DNA of 64,000 bases. Origin: RGIG2041 sp045546315. GTDB lineage: Bacteria; Bacillota; Clostridia; UBA1381; UMGS1253. The first letter of the stretch is position 1, and each line of letters opens with the position of its first letter. The stretch covers positions 1-64,000 of the forward strand of contig JAZQCN010000095.1 of NCBI GenBank assembly GCA_045546315.1, written 5' to 3'. Below the pieces are notes generated by a model. That model was given only the letters and a program-made list of their open reading frames with translations. It made no database searches and was not told the origin of the DNA. Position numbers and translations under genes: made by a program. Positions 15,816 through 24,049 of the stretch are shown in pieces.

Positions 15816-15876
15816 AAAAAAAACGCATCAAAATAAAGCTTCCCTTTATTCTGACACGCCTCCAAATCTCTGCGTC
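15816..15876 (-). promoter_or_regulatory. Leader B: second GlpP-type antiterminator/terminator switch
   Basis: A 24-base hairpin (15853-15876) with stem GACGC/GTGTC and loop GAGATTTGGAG overlaps a terminator stem (15822-15838 with 15844-15860) ending in a T run. The loop of 14 bases and total length are the same as in leader A, while the stem bases differ and still pair. Confidence 0.8.
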
Positions 15877-15882
15877 AAGCGC

Positions 15883-15911
15883 AGTATATCACGCCTTGCT
15901 TGCTTTGTCAA
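15883..15911 (-). promoter_or_regulatory. Promoter of the metallophosphoesterase gene
   Basis: Minus strand TTGACA (15906-15911), 17-base spacer, TATACT (15883-15888). The whole promoter lies within or at the stop of the AraC remnant. Confidence 0.85.
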
Positions 15912-15978
15912 GCCTTTCTTTTCTGTAGGCGCGCGGCGGAATACCCTCTGCCGCAGAAAAGAAATGGCTGAAATTGCG
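15889..15978 (-). pseudogene. C-terminal remnant of an AraC-family regulator
   Basis: About 29 codons on the minus strand read RNFSHFFSAAEGIPPRAYRK and a short lysine-rich tail, ending in TGA at 15889-15891. This is the conserved end of the second helix-turn-helix of AraC proteins. Nothing upstream (rightward) continues it; the DUF871 remnant begins there on the other strand. It is the end of a gene cut by a deletion. Confidence 0.75.
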
Positions 15979-16575
15979 CACAGCTACGGCATGGCAATTG
16001 ATGCCGACATCAGCGAGCGCAGCGCAGATTTATTCGGCTTGGATTTGCACGACTTTGCAGCCTTTAAGAAAATGGGCGTAGACTACGCGCGCATCGACGG
16101 CGGCTATACCGATGAGGAAATCGTAGCCGCATCACATAACACCGCCGATGTTATCATCGAATTAAACGCCGTGCTCGCCACGGACGAATGGCTCGAAAAG
16201 CTTATCAAGTTAGGTATCAATAAAGAACAAATTCACTTTTGCCACAACTACTACCCGATGCGCTATTCCGGTATGACGAAAGAGGATTTAATTGAAGCGA
16301 ATGCGGTCATCCACCGCCACGGCTTCACCGTCGCCGGCTTTATTCCGTCGAAAACGCATCCGCGCATTGCCTGCGGTATCGGACTACCGACAGCAGAGCG
16401 CTGGCGCGAAATGGATACGCACACCGTCATCCAGGAAGCGTTTTTATTCGGACTCGACGATATATATTACGGCGACGATTTTGCAGACATTTCCGAATTA
16501 AAGCTTTTGTGCGAAGCCGACCCGAATGTGGTTACCTTCCGCTTCCATCCGTTTGTTGAGGGCGGAATTTTAAAG
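15964..16575 (+). pseudogene. DUF871/MupG-like protein, N- and C-terminally truncated
   Basis: The frame matches the TIM-barrel domain of the DUF871 family (6-phospho-N-acetylmuramidase MupG and relatives): MAIDADISERSADLFGL, a KMGVDYARIDGG strand, and HFCHNYYPMRYSG followed by GFTVAGFIPS. The first strands of the barrel (roughly 50-60 residues) and the whole C-terminal cyclophilin-like domain are missing. After about 16575 the frame continues into unrelated sequence to 16668. There is no ribosome site. I call it a fragment left by deletions at both ends. Confidence 0.7.
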
Positions 16576-16583
16576 TTCCTTCT

Positions 16584-17558
16584 ATGCTCGGTCGCTGGAA
16601 TTTTCTCGGTGGCGAAGCACCGGAAATTCTCGGCGTATTCGGCACGGCGGAGCGCGCACAAACGATGACCGACAGCTTTATTATCGACCGCAAAAGAGAT
16701 ATTCTCTATTCCGTATCGACAAACCACAACCATCACTCCCCGGATGTGATTGCGATCGACTTAAAAACCTTCCGAAAGCATATGCACGAAAAGGGCGATG
16801 TTAGTCGCGACAAACTATTGTATGCGCCGGGTGCGCCGGAGTACAAGCCTTTCGCCGACAACTGGCACGAAACGAAGGTGAACATCGCAAAATACGCACC
16901 GAATATTAAGGCAGAAAAAATTGAGCCGGTGCGCCTGTGGCGCGAATTTTCGCACCCGGAATTCAAAGAAATGCCGGTTGTCTCCCTTCGGTTTGTTTCC
17001 TCTAACTCATTGAAGGGCATTTGCGGAAAAGACGAATTTTTCCACTTCACAATCACGGACGGCAAGCTGCTTTCCCTCGAACCGGCCGCACCGCCTACGC
17101 CGAAGCAAATCCCTGCTTTCAGCGGACTCCCCGCCTACCCCGGCAGACAGTGGCGCGCAAACGCAACCTGCAGCTGCGAATGGTTAGATAGCGCTAACTT
17201 AGTCGGTACAGAGGACGGCTTCCTTGCGAAAGTCAATGCAGACGGCAGTGTATATTCTATCGGTCCAGCCATCAGCCAAGGACCGATTCGCGACCTGTGC
17301 TCGAACATTGAAGCCGGCATCGCTTATGGCGTTGGCGGTGACCAATATGATGTCGGCAATCTGTTTTCCTACTCTGAAAAGGATGGACTTAAATATCTCG
17401 GTGTTACCATCTGCGACCGCGCAGACGACGACATCGGCACCTGCGCAAGCTTCTATCCGACCTGCTGTGCAATCTCACCGGATGGAAAAACGGTTGCCGT
17501 CGGCGTCGGCGACCGTCTCTCCTGTGTATACATTTATACAAATCCTTATTTTAAATAA
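16584..17558 (+). pseudogene. Beta-propeller-like protein lacking its N-terminus
   Basis: A 324-residue frame whose homology-like content starts at or just before 16560, in a different frame from the DUF871 fragment. Repeated units with Asp-Gly turns and aromatic strands (DSFIIDRKRDILYSVST, CSCEWLDSANLVGTEDGFLAKVNADG, CAISPDGKTVAVGVGD) look like blades of a beta-propeller. No ribosome site or signal peptide precedes it. I read it as the 3' part of a gene joined to the DUF871 fragment. It could still be translated from an internal start, and its function is not recognised. Confidence 0.5.
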
Positions 17559-17561
17559 ACA

Positions 17562-17597
17562 CGCAAAAAAGACACCCGGTCGGGTGTCTTTTTTTGC
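17562..17597. terminator. Convergent terminator
   Basis: CGCAAAAAAGACACCCG and its complement form a long hairpin with T runs on both strands, between the propeller fragment and the aldo/keto reductase. Confidence 0.9.
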
Positions 17598-17610
17598 GAT
17601 TATAAAATTA

Positions 17611-18618
17611 TTATAAAAATGTTTTGTAATCCTCGTAATTCCGTTTTAAGAGGTTTGGAATATCCAGGCCGTACGGGCAACGCGCCTTGCATTGTCCACA
17701 GCCGGTGCAGCCCTCGATTTTTTGCATCATCGCGGTACTTTCATCCGTTAAATACGCCGAAAGCGGTGCGCGGCGCAGCATCAGGCTCATGCGAGCGCAG
17801 GCGTGAATTTCAATCCCGGCAGGGCATGGCGAGCAGTAGCCGCAGCCGCGGCAGAATTCGCCTGAGAGCGCCTTGCGCTCCTCTTCGATAAAGTCTTCCA
17901 TTTCCTTTGTAAGCACCGGGGCATTCGCCTCGGTATAGGACAAAAATTCATCCAATTCGCTTTCTCTTTGGATGCCCCAAATCGGCACAACCGGATATTT
18001 GTCTAAAAAGGCATAGGCGACATCGGAATGTGTAATGAGTCCGCCGGAGAGCGCCTTCATGCAGATAAAACCGACATCGTGCGCCTCACACAAGCGCACA
18101 AGCGCTTCCTCCTTTTCGCTTGCAAGATACGAAAACGGAAACTGCAGTGTTTCATAAAGCCCGCTCTTGACCGCCTGCTCTGCGACAGACAGGCGGTGGC
18201 TCGAAATGCCGATATGGCGAATTTTACCTTGCGCCTTTGCCTCCAGCATCGCTTCGTACATGCCCGTACCGTCACCCGGCATCGGACAGTAGGACGGATT
18301 GTGGAACTGATAAATGTCGATGTAGTCTGTTTTGAGCATTTTCAAGCTGTTGTCAAGGTGCGCCCAAAATTCCTCAGGTGTTTTCCCCATCGTCTTGGAG
18401 GAAATGATGATATTTTCACGCACATCTGCAAGCGCGAGTCCTATCTTTTCTTCACTGTCTGTATAAAAATTTGCCGTATCAAAATAATTGATGCCGCCCT
18501 TGTATGCCTTGCGCAAAATACGCACGGCAGTATCATAGTCTACGCGCTGAATCGGTAATGCGCCGAACGCATTTTTCGTAACAATCAATTCTGTTTTGCC
18601 TAAGCGTACTTTCTTCAT
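17611..18618 (-). CDS. Aldo/keto reductase with C-terminal 4Fe-4S ferredoxin domain
   Basis: A 335-residue protein. The aldo/keto reductase barrel spans about residues 1-240: GINYFDTANFYTDSEEKIG holds the catalytic Asp and Tyr, and IISSKTMGKTPEEF the Lys. The C-terminal part has ferredoxin-type clusters, GCGYCSPCPAGIEIHACARMS and CTGCGQCKARCPYGL. Such fusions are frequent in anaerobic clostridia; substrates are unknown. The ATG at 18618 follows AAGGAGCG. It is divergent from the deacetylase pair. A paralogue lies at 59770. Confidence 0.9.
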   Translation of the reverse strand: MKKVRLGKTELIVTKNAFGALPIQRVDYDTAVRILRKAYKGGINYFDTANFYTDSEEKIGLALADVRENIIISSKTMGKTPEEFWAHLDNSLKMLKTDYIDIYQFHNPSYCPMPGDGTGMYEAMLEAKAQGKIRHIGISSHRLSVAEQAVKSGLYETLQFPFSYLASEKEEALVRLCEAHDVGFICMKALSGGLITHSDVAYAFLDKYPVVPIWGIQRESELDEFLSYTEANAPVLTKEMEDFIEEERKALSGEFCRGCGYCSPCPAGIEIHACARMSLMLRRAPLSAYLTDESTAMMQKIEGCTGCGQCKARCPYGLDIPNLLKRNYEDYKTFL

Positions 18619-18719
18619 TTTCCATCGCTCCTTTTTCTTTATTTTAACATAAATTCTATTGCCAATCAACTGTCGTCGTGTTATAATTTTATTCAAACGG
18701 ATTTGAGGGGTGTTTTATA

Positions 18720-19544
18720 ATGATTGAATATTGTCTGTTTCCGGGCGGCAAGACGCATGTTGTCACTTTCAGTTATGATGATGGGCACAAAGAAGACGAA
18801 CGCCTGGCAAAGCTTTTTAATAAATATAAAGTCAAAGCAACCTTTCATTTAAACGGTATGCGTTTTGCAGGTATGACGGATGACGAGCTGGCAGCCCTGG
18901 GCGAAAGATATAACGGACACGAGATTGCCTGCCACACCTATCATCACGGCTATCCGGGATATGCACCCGCTGCTTCTGTTGTTACAGATACGATGCGGGA
19001 TAGAGAACTTTTAGAAAAGATTGCCGGATATCCGGTGCTCGGCATGTCCTATCCGTACGGCAGCTATTCAACCGAAGCGTTGGAGGCAACCCGTTCTTGC
19101 GGCATTCTCTACAGCAGAACAGGAAACTATACAAAGAATTTTCGCTTGCCGACAAATTTTTTGGAATGGGATCCGACCTGTCATCACAATGACGCTATGG
19201 AAGTGGTCGATTTGTTTATACGCAGTGTCAATATGCCGAAGGGAACGGCGCACAAATCGGGATTTCGTCCGTTGTTTTTCATTCTCGGACATAGCTTTGA
19301 GTTCCGCACGGAAGAAGACTGGGCATATATGGAAGCTCTTGTAGAGAAGCTTTCCGGCTATGAAAACATCTGGTATGCGACAAGTATGGAAATCTATACC
19401 TACATGCAGGCACAAAAGCAGCTGCGTATTTCTGCGGATGAAAAAATCATCTGTAATCCGACGCGTACAGATGTGTGGGTAATCAAGGACAGAGAAAAGT
19501 TTCTTTGCATCAAAGCAGGGGAAACCTTAAAAATAAACGAATAA
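18720..19544 (+). CDS. Polysaccharide deacetylase-family protein (copy 1), cytosolic
   Basis: A 274-residue protein with a NodB-homology domain. Motif 1 is FSYDDGHKEDERL (catalytic and metal Asp), motif 2 ACHTYHH (HxxxH metal histidines), and motif 3 YPYGSYS. There is no signal peptide, unlike extracellular peptidoglycan or chitin deacetylases, so the substrate is probably a soluble intracellular sugar derivative. The start follows GAGGGGTG. A close paralogue follows after 23 bases; both end in the same unusual tail (ISADEK then CIKAGETLK). Confidence 0.85.
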   Translation: MIEYCLFPGGKTHVVTFSYDDGHKEDERLAKLFNKYKVKATFHLNGMRFAGMTDDELAALGERYNGHEIACHTYHHGYPGYAPAASVVTDTMRDRELLEKIAGYPVLGMSYPYGSYSTEALEATRSCGILYSRTGNYTKNFRLPTNFLEWDPTCHHNDAMEVVDLFIRSVNMPKGTAHKSGFRPLFFILGHSFEFRTEEDWAYMEALVEKLSGYENIWYATSMEIYTYMQAQKQLRISADEKIICNPTRTDVWVIKDREKFLCIKAGETLKINE

Positions 19545-19567
19545 AAAATTGAATTGGAGTGTAAAAA

Positions 19568-20371
19568 ATGATTGAATACCATATTTTCCCGGGCGGTACA
19601 AAACGCGTTGTGACTTTTAGTTACGATGACGGTCCGGAAAACGACGCAAGACTGATTAAACTGTTTGACAAATACAACGTGAAAGGCACATTCCATCTCA
19701 ACAGCAAAAAATATCTGGAAATGAACGAAGCAGAACTCGCCGGTGTTCGTGCGCTTTATAAAAACCACGAAATTTCCTGCCACACACAGCGCCACGGCTG
19801 GCCGAGTTATATGCCGCTGCAGTCCGTTGCTACCGAAACCTTTGAGGACAGAAAGGTGTTGGAAAAAATTGCGGGCTATCCGGTAGTGGGTATGTCCTAT
19901 CCGTACGGCGACTACGATGCAGAAGTCATTTGTGCGATGCGCGCCTGCGGCATCGTGTACAGCCGTACCACGAAAAACACGCAAAAATTCGGTATGCCGG
20001 AGGATTTTATGGCGTGGCACCCGACATGCCATCACCGCGATGCCGCTGAAAGGCTTGCCGCATTTTTACCGAACTTAGAAAAAATCCCGGGCTATGCACC
20101 GCTGTTTTACATCTGGGGGCACAGCTATGAATTCCGCACAGAGGAAGACTGGGCATATATAGAGGATGTTGTGTCACAGCTTGCAAACCGCGACAATGTC
20201 TGGTATGCGACCAACATCGACATTTATGACTATGTGCAGGCGCAAAAGCAGCTCAAAATCTCTGCGGATGAAAAAGTATTCTTTAACCCGACCGCAATGG
20301 ATGTATGGGTATACAAGGATAAAAAGGACATCCTTTGCATCAAAGCCGGCGAAACGCTGAAATTAGATTGA
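19568..20371 (+). CDS. Polysaccharide deacetylase-family protein (copy 2), cytosolic
   Basis: A 267-residue paralogue of the preceding gene, collinear along its whole length: FSYDDGPENDARL, SCHTQRHGW, YPYGDYD, and the same C-terminal segment. The metal-binding Asp and His residues are all kept, so both copies should be active. It arose by tandem duplication and is the second gene of the operon, followed by a terminator. It has no signal peptide or membrane segment. Confidence 0.85.
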   Translation: MIEYHIFPGGTKRVVTFSYDDGPENDARLIKLFDKYNVKGTFHLNSKKYLEMNEAELAGVRALYKNHEISCHTQRHGWPSYMPLQSVATETFEDRKVLEKIAGYPVVGMSYPYGDYDAEVICAMRACGIVYSRTTKNTQKFGMPEDFMAWHPTCHHRDAAERLAAFLPNLEKIPGYAPLFYIWGHSYEFRTEEDWAYIEDVVSQLANRDNVWYATNIDIYDYVQAQKQLKISADEKVFFNPTAMDVWVYKDKKDILCIKAGETLKLD

Positions 20372-20376
20372 TTTTT

Positions 20377-20417
20377 AAAAAACTTCCCAAAAGGTTTTTT
20401 CTTTCGGGGAGTTTTTT
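20377..20417 (+). terminator. Terminator after the deacetylase pair
   Basis: AAACTTCCC pairs with GGGGAGTTT (one G-T pair) around an A/T-rich loop and is followed by T7. Confidence 0.75.
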
Positions 20418-20452
20418 TGTTGAATTTTTTTTGCATTTTCTGCGCACTTTCC

Positions 20453-20482
20453 GTTGCGCGAAGCTCCATTTTATGGTATAAT
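20453..20482 (+). promoter_or_regulatory. Upstream promoter P1 of the arginine cluster
   Basis: TTGCGC near 20454, a 17-base spacer, TATAAT at 20477-20482. It would give a leader of about 180 bases that contains a short peptide frame (20518-20595). Confidence 0.45.
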
Positions 20483-20515
20483 CGTTTAGATATAATGAAG
20501 GCAGTAGGAGCATTT

Positions 20516-20636
20516 TTATGCATTTATGCATAAAAAATCCACGGCTTATGCATAAATATAAATATATTTCGCAGAAATATGCAGTTTTTACTTGACTTTT
20601 ATGCAGATTTGCGTATAATTATAAATAAGCGTTATG
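20516..20636 (+). promoter_or_regulatory. argC: Promoter P2 of argC with TATGCA-rich ArgR-box-like array
   Basis: TTGACT (20592-20597), a 16-base spacer and TATAAT (20614-20619) form the proximal promoter. TATGCA-containing motifs recur through the region (TTATGCATTTATGCATAA at 20516-20533, TTATGCATAA at 20546-20555, ATATGCAG and TTATGCAG nearer the promoter). They have the A/T-rich palindromic look of ARG boxes, so ArgR repression is likely but inferred. Confidence 0.55.
20518..20595 (+). other. Possible 25-codon leader peptide
   Basis: ATG at 20518 is preceded by TAGGAG at ideal spacing, and the frame runs 25 codons to a TGA that overlaps the -35 box of P2. It contains a single Arg codon (CGG) and no Arg run, so a classical attenuation peptide is doubtful. 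It could be chance. Confidence 0.3.
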
Positions 20637-20675
20637 CTGCACCCTATCATTATATAATAATAGAGGAGTTTTAAA

Positions 20676-21614
20676 ATGAAGTACAAAATTTTCGTTGACG
20701 GACAAAACGGCACAACCGGTTTAAAGATTTTTGACCGTTTGGCAAAAAGAGAAGATATTGAGGTTTTAAAGATCGACGAGGCAAAGCGCAAAGACTTGGA
20801 TGCACGCCTGGAAATGGTAAAAAAAGCGGACATCACATTTATGTGCTTGCCGGATGCGGCATCCAAAGAGCTTGCCGCTGCTGCGCCGCAAAGCGCACGC
20901 CTGATTGACACCTCCACCGCACACAGAACCCTGCCGGACTGGGCATACGGTATGCCGGAGCTTGGGAAGGCACAGGCAGAAAAGATTGCAGGCTCGAACC
21001 GCGTTGCGGTGCCGGGCTGCCACGCGACCGGCTTTGTGATGCTGGTTTATCCGCTGATTCAGTGCGGCATTGCAAACAAGGATTATCCGTTCACCTGCCA
21101 CTCCGTAACGGGCTTTTCCGGCGGCGGCAAATCGATGATTGCCGCATACGGCGATGAAAATCGCCCGCTTGCCTACGCCAGCCCGCGCCAGTACGGGCTT
21201 GGGCAAAAGCACAAGCATCTGCCGGAAATGCAGGCAATTCCGGGCCTGGATTTTGCACCGGTGTTTAACCCGATTGTTGCAGACTACTACTGCGGTATGG
21301 TCACCAGCGTTCCGCTGCACAACCACCTGTTAAATGTCAAAAGCGCCGAGGAAATCCACGCAAAGCTTGCCGACTTTTACAAAGGCAATAAGCTGATTAC
21401 GGTGCATCCGTTTGCAGAAAACTACGAGGAAGGCTTCATTGCCTCCAACACCCTGGACTCCAAGGACACCTTAGAGATTTTCGTTTGCGGTCACGATACG
21501 CAGACCGTGCTCATTTCCAGATTTGATAACTTGGGCAAGGGCAGCTCAGGCGCGGCGGTAGAATGTATGAACATTATGCTCGGTCTTGCACCGGAAACCG
21601 GATTGGAGGTTTAA
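20676..21614 (+). CDS. argC: N-acetyl-gamma-glutamyl-phosphate reductase, type 2
   Basis: A 312-residue enzyme of the shorter type 2 AGPR group. The N-terminus is IFVDGQNGTTGLKIFDRL (NADP site), the catalytic cysteine lies in VAVPGCHATGF, and ITGFSGGG-like turns follow. It reduces N-acetylglutamyl phosphate to the semialdehyde, step 3 of arginine synthesis. It is the first gene of the cluster, starts after GAGGAG, and is followed by argJ after 3 bases. Confidence 0.95.
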   Translation: MKYKIFVDGQNGTTGLKIFDRLAKREDIEVLKIDEAKRKDLDARLEMVKKADITFMCLPDAASKELAAAAPQSARLIDTSTAHRTLPDWAYGMPELGKAQAEKIAGSNRVAVPGCHATGFVMLVYPLIQCGIANKDYPFTCHSVTGFSGGGKSMIAAYGDENRPLAYASPRQYGLGQKHKHLPEMQAIPGLDFAPVFNPIVADYYCGMVTSVPLHNHLLNVKSAEEIHAKLADFYKGNKLITVHPFAENYEEGFIASNTLDSKDTLEIFVCGHDTQTVLISRFDNLGKGSSGAAVECMNIMLGLAPETGLEV

Positions 21615-21617
21615 ATT

Positions 21618-22835
21618 ATGCACAAAATTATCGAAGGCGGCGTATGCGCACCGCAGGGCTTCAAGGCAGCGGGCGTGCACGCAGGCATCCGCAAAAATAA
21701 AACAAAGAAGGATTTATCCTTAATCGTCAGCGATGTGCGCGCGGCAGCCGCCGGCGTGTACACGCAAAACCTTGTAAAGGGCGCACCGATTTATGTAACG
21801 CAGAAAAACATTGCCGACGGCTATGCTCAGGCTGTGATTTGCAACAGCGGCAACGCCAATACCTGCAATGCAAACGGCATCGAAATCGCCGAAAAGATGT
21901 GTGCGCTTGTAGAGGATACTGTCGGGATTCAGGCAAGCGATGTTATTGTGGCATCGACGGGTGTGATCGGTCAGCCGTTAGACATTGCGCCGATTGAAAA
22001 GGCTATGCCGGCGCTGAAGGATGCGCTCTCCACAAACGGCAGCGATGCCGCGGCAGAAGGCATTATGACCACCGACCTTGCCAAAAAGGAAATTGCCGTT
22101 TCCTTTACGCTTGGCGGCAAGGAATGTAAAATCGGCGGCATTGCAAAAGGCTCGGGTATGATTCATCCGAATATGGCAACGATGCTCGTGTTTATCACCA
22201 CTGATGTGGCGATTGAACCGGCACTTTTGCAAAAAGCACTTTCCGAGGATATCCTCGATTCGTTTAATATGATCAGCGTAGACGGCGACACCTCTACAAA
22301 CGATACAGTTTGCATCCTGGCAAACGGCACAGCAGGCAACGAAAGGATTACCGCCGAGGGCGAGGACTTTACCGCCTTCAAGAATGCACTTGCAGCTGTA
22401 ACGGTACACCTGTGCCGCTCTATCGCAAAAGACGGCGAGGGCGCAACGAAGCTGTTAGAGTGCCATGTTGCAGGTGCAAAGGACAAGCAAAGCGCAAGAA
22501 CGGTTGCCAAGAGCGTGATTTGTTCTTCGCTGTTTAAGGCGGCAATGTTCGGCGCAGACGCCAACTGGGGCAGAATTTTGTGTGCAGTCGGCTACAGCGG
22601 CGCAGATGTCGATGTAAACAAGGTTACCGTTTCGCTCGGCTCTGCAAAGGGCGAAATTCTCGTTTGTCAAAACGGCAGCGGCGTTGCATTTTCCGAGGAT
22701 AAGGCAAAAGAGGTGCTCTCCGAAAAGGAGATTGATATCAACATTACGCTCGGCGACGGCATCGCCTGTGCAGACGCCTGGGGCTGCGACTTAACCTATG
22801 ATTATGTAAAAATCAACGGCGACTACAGAACCTGA
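21618..22835 (+). CDS. argJ: Bifunctional glutamate N-acetyltransferase/ornithine acetyltransferase
   Basis: A 405-residue ArgJ. The autoproteolysis site is in KGSGMIHPNMATMLVF, with Thr188 as the new N-terminal nucleophile. The C-terminal half holds the conserved GADANWGRILCAVGYSG. It transfers the acetyl group from N-acetylornithine to glutamate, so the cyclic pathway needs no ArgE. It lies between argC and argB in a translationally tight row. Confidence 0.96.
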   Translation: MHKIIEGGVCAPQGFKAAGVHAGIRKNKTKKDLSLIVSDVRAAAAGVYTQNLVKGAPIYVTQKNIADGYAQAVICNSGNANTCNANGIEIAEKMCALVEDTVGIQASDVIVASTGVIGQPLDIAPIEKAMPALKDALSTNGSDAAAEGIMTTDLAKKEIAVSFTLGGKECKIGGIAKGSGMIHPNMATMLVFITTDVAIEPALLQKALSEDILDSFNMISVDGDTSTNDTVCILANGTAGNERITAEGEDFTAFKNALAAVTVHLCRSIAKDGEGATKLLECHVAGAKDKQSARTVAKSVICSSLFKAAMFGADANWGRILCAVGYSGADVDVNKVTVSLGSAKGEILVCQNGSGVAFSEDKAKEVLSEKEIDINITLGDGIACADAWGCDLTYDYVKINGDYRT

Positions 22836-22873
22836 TTTTCCTATAAAAAATTATACGGAAGGCGGAAAAGAAA

Positions 22874-23725
22874 ATGAATTTATCTATGACAGAGCGTGCC
22901 CAGATTTTAACAGAGGCACTGCCGTATATACAAAAATACAACAACAAAATCCTCGTCGTAAAATACGGCGGCAACGCTATGATTAACGACGAATTAAAGG
23001 AAGCCGTTATGGGCGACATCGTTCTGTTGTCCTTAATCGGCATCAAGGTCGTGCTGGTGCACGGCGGCGGTCCGGAAATCTCGCAGATGCTCAATAAAAT
23101 CGGCAAGGAAAGCAAATTTGTAGACGGTCTGCGCGTTACCGACGAAGAAACCGTAGACATCGTGCAAATGGTGCTCTCCGGCAAGTTAAATAAGGGGCTT
23201 GTAAACCTGATGCACATGAAGGGTGGCAAGGCAATCGGCCTTTGCGGTACAGACGGACATATGATTGAGGCGAAGATGAAGGATGAACGCCTCGGCTTTG
23301 TCGGCGAAATTACAAGCATCAACACCCAGCCGATTTTAGATGTGCTGGATGCCGGCTATATCCCGGTCATCTCCACCGTCGGCTGCGATGATGAAGGGAA
23401 TATCTACAATATCAATGCTGACACCGCAGCTGCAAAGATTGCAGGTGCACTGCAGGCAGAGGGCTTTATCTCCATGACTGATATCCCGGGTCTTTTAATG
23501 GATAAAGACGATGAATCCACCCTCATTCGCAAGGTCAATGTCAGCGAAGCACCGCAGCTTGTCAGCCAGGGCATTATCTCCGGCGGTATGATTCCGAAGG
23601 TGGAATGCTGTATCGAGGCAATTCGCCAGGGCGTAAAGCGCGTGTTTATTATTGATGGCAGAGTTCCGCACTCGATACTGATTGAAGTACTTACCGATGA
23701 GGGTATCGGCACAATGTTCTTTTAA
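22874..23725 (+). CDS. argB: Acetylglutamate kinase
   Basis: A 283-residue amino-acid kinase. KYGGNAMIND is the nucleotide/phosphate lysine motif, VLVHGGGPEIS the glycine-rich substrate loop, and NINADTAAAKIAGAL the ATP-site segment. It phosphorylates N-acetylglutamate and is usually the arginine-feedback step, although the N-terminal helix of Arg-sensitive forms is short here (MNLSMTERAQILTEALPYIQKYNN). It follows argJ by 38 bases and precedes a 324-base gene-free stretch. Confidence 0.96.
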   Translation: MNLSMTERAQILTEALPYIQKYNNKILVVKYGGNAMINDELKEAVMGDIVLLSLIGIKVVLVHGGGPEISQMLNKIGKESKFVDGLRVTDEETVDIVQMVLSGKLNKGLVNLMHMKGGKAIGLCGTDGHMIEAKMKDERLGFVGEITSINTQPILDVLDAGYIPVISTVGCDDEGNIYNINADTAAAKIAGALQAEGFISMTDIPGLLMDKDDESTLIRKVNVSEAPQLVSQGIISGGMIPKVECCIEAIRQGVKRVFIIDGRVPHSILIEVLTDEGIGTMFF

Positions 23726-23738
23726 AGATGATTTTTGC

Positions 23739-24000
23739 GAATTGCTTCGTTGGTTTGATGCCGTATACAAGAGTATTACGCCATCAAATCCGCCTCGCAC
23801 TTCATCAAAAATCCTTCTTTAAACCGTGGAAATATGCATAGCGCTGCGCTTCTGCTTCGTCTTATACAAATTTCCTCGTTAAAACGGTTGAATACAAAAA
23901 AACTAAAATCAGCATCTGATGCGGCATTTTGCTTGTAGTGCAAGGCGGCTGCGGACGCATAATACTCCTGTATATGCGGACGCACACAACACAGCAATAC
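23739..24000. mobile_element. MITE-like element with imperfect terminal inverted repeats
   Basis: The 324-base gap between argB and argD carries two roughly 65-base arms in opposite orientation, 23739-23805 and about 23930-24000. They share TATACARGAGTATTA and CCGCCTYGCAC plus ATTGCT at the outer ends. No gene lies inside; a 73-codon minus frame (23776-23997) is probably spurious. It looks like a non-autonomous element that split the arg operon. Target duplications were not found with certainty. Confidence 0.5.
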
Positions 24001-24049
24001 AACAAAATGACCATCAGAAACTAAAATAGAGAAGTTCTGGTGATATTAT

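Noticed and set aside
23776..23997. 73-codon minus frame inside the argB-argD gap
   Set aside because: It spans the inverted arms of the MITE-like element and has no ribosome site or recognisable product; more likely repeat sequence than a gene.
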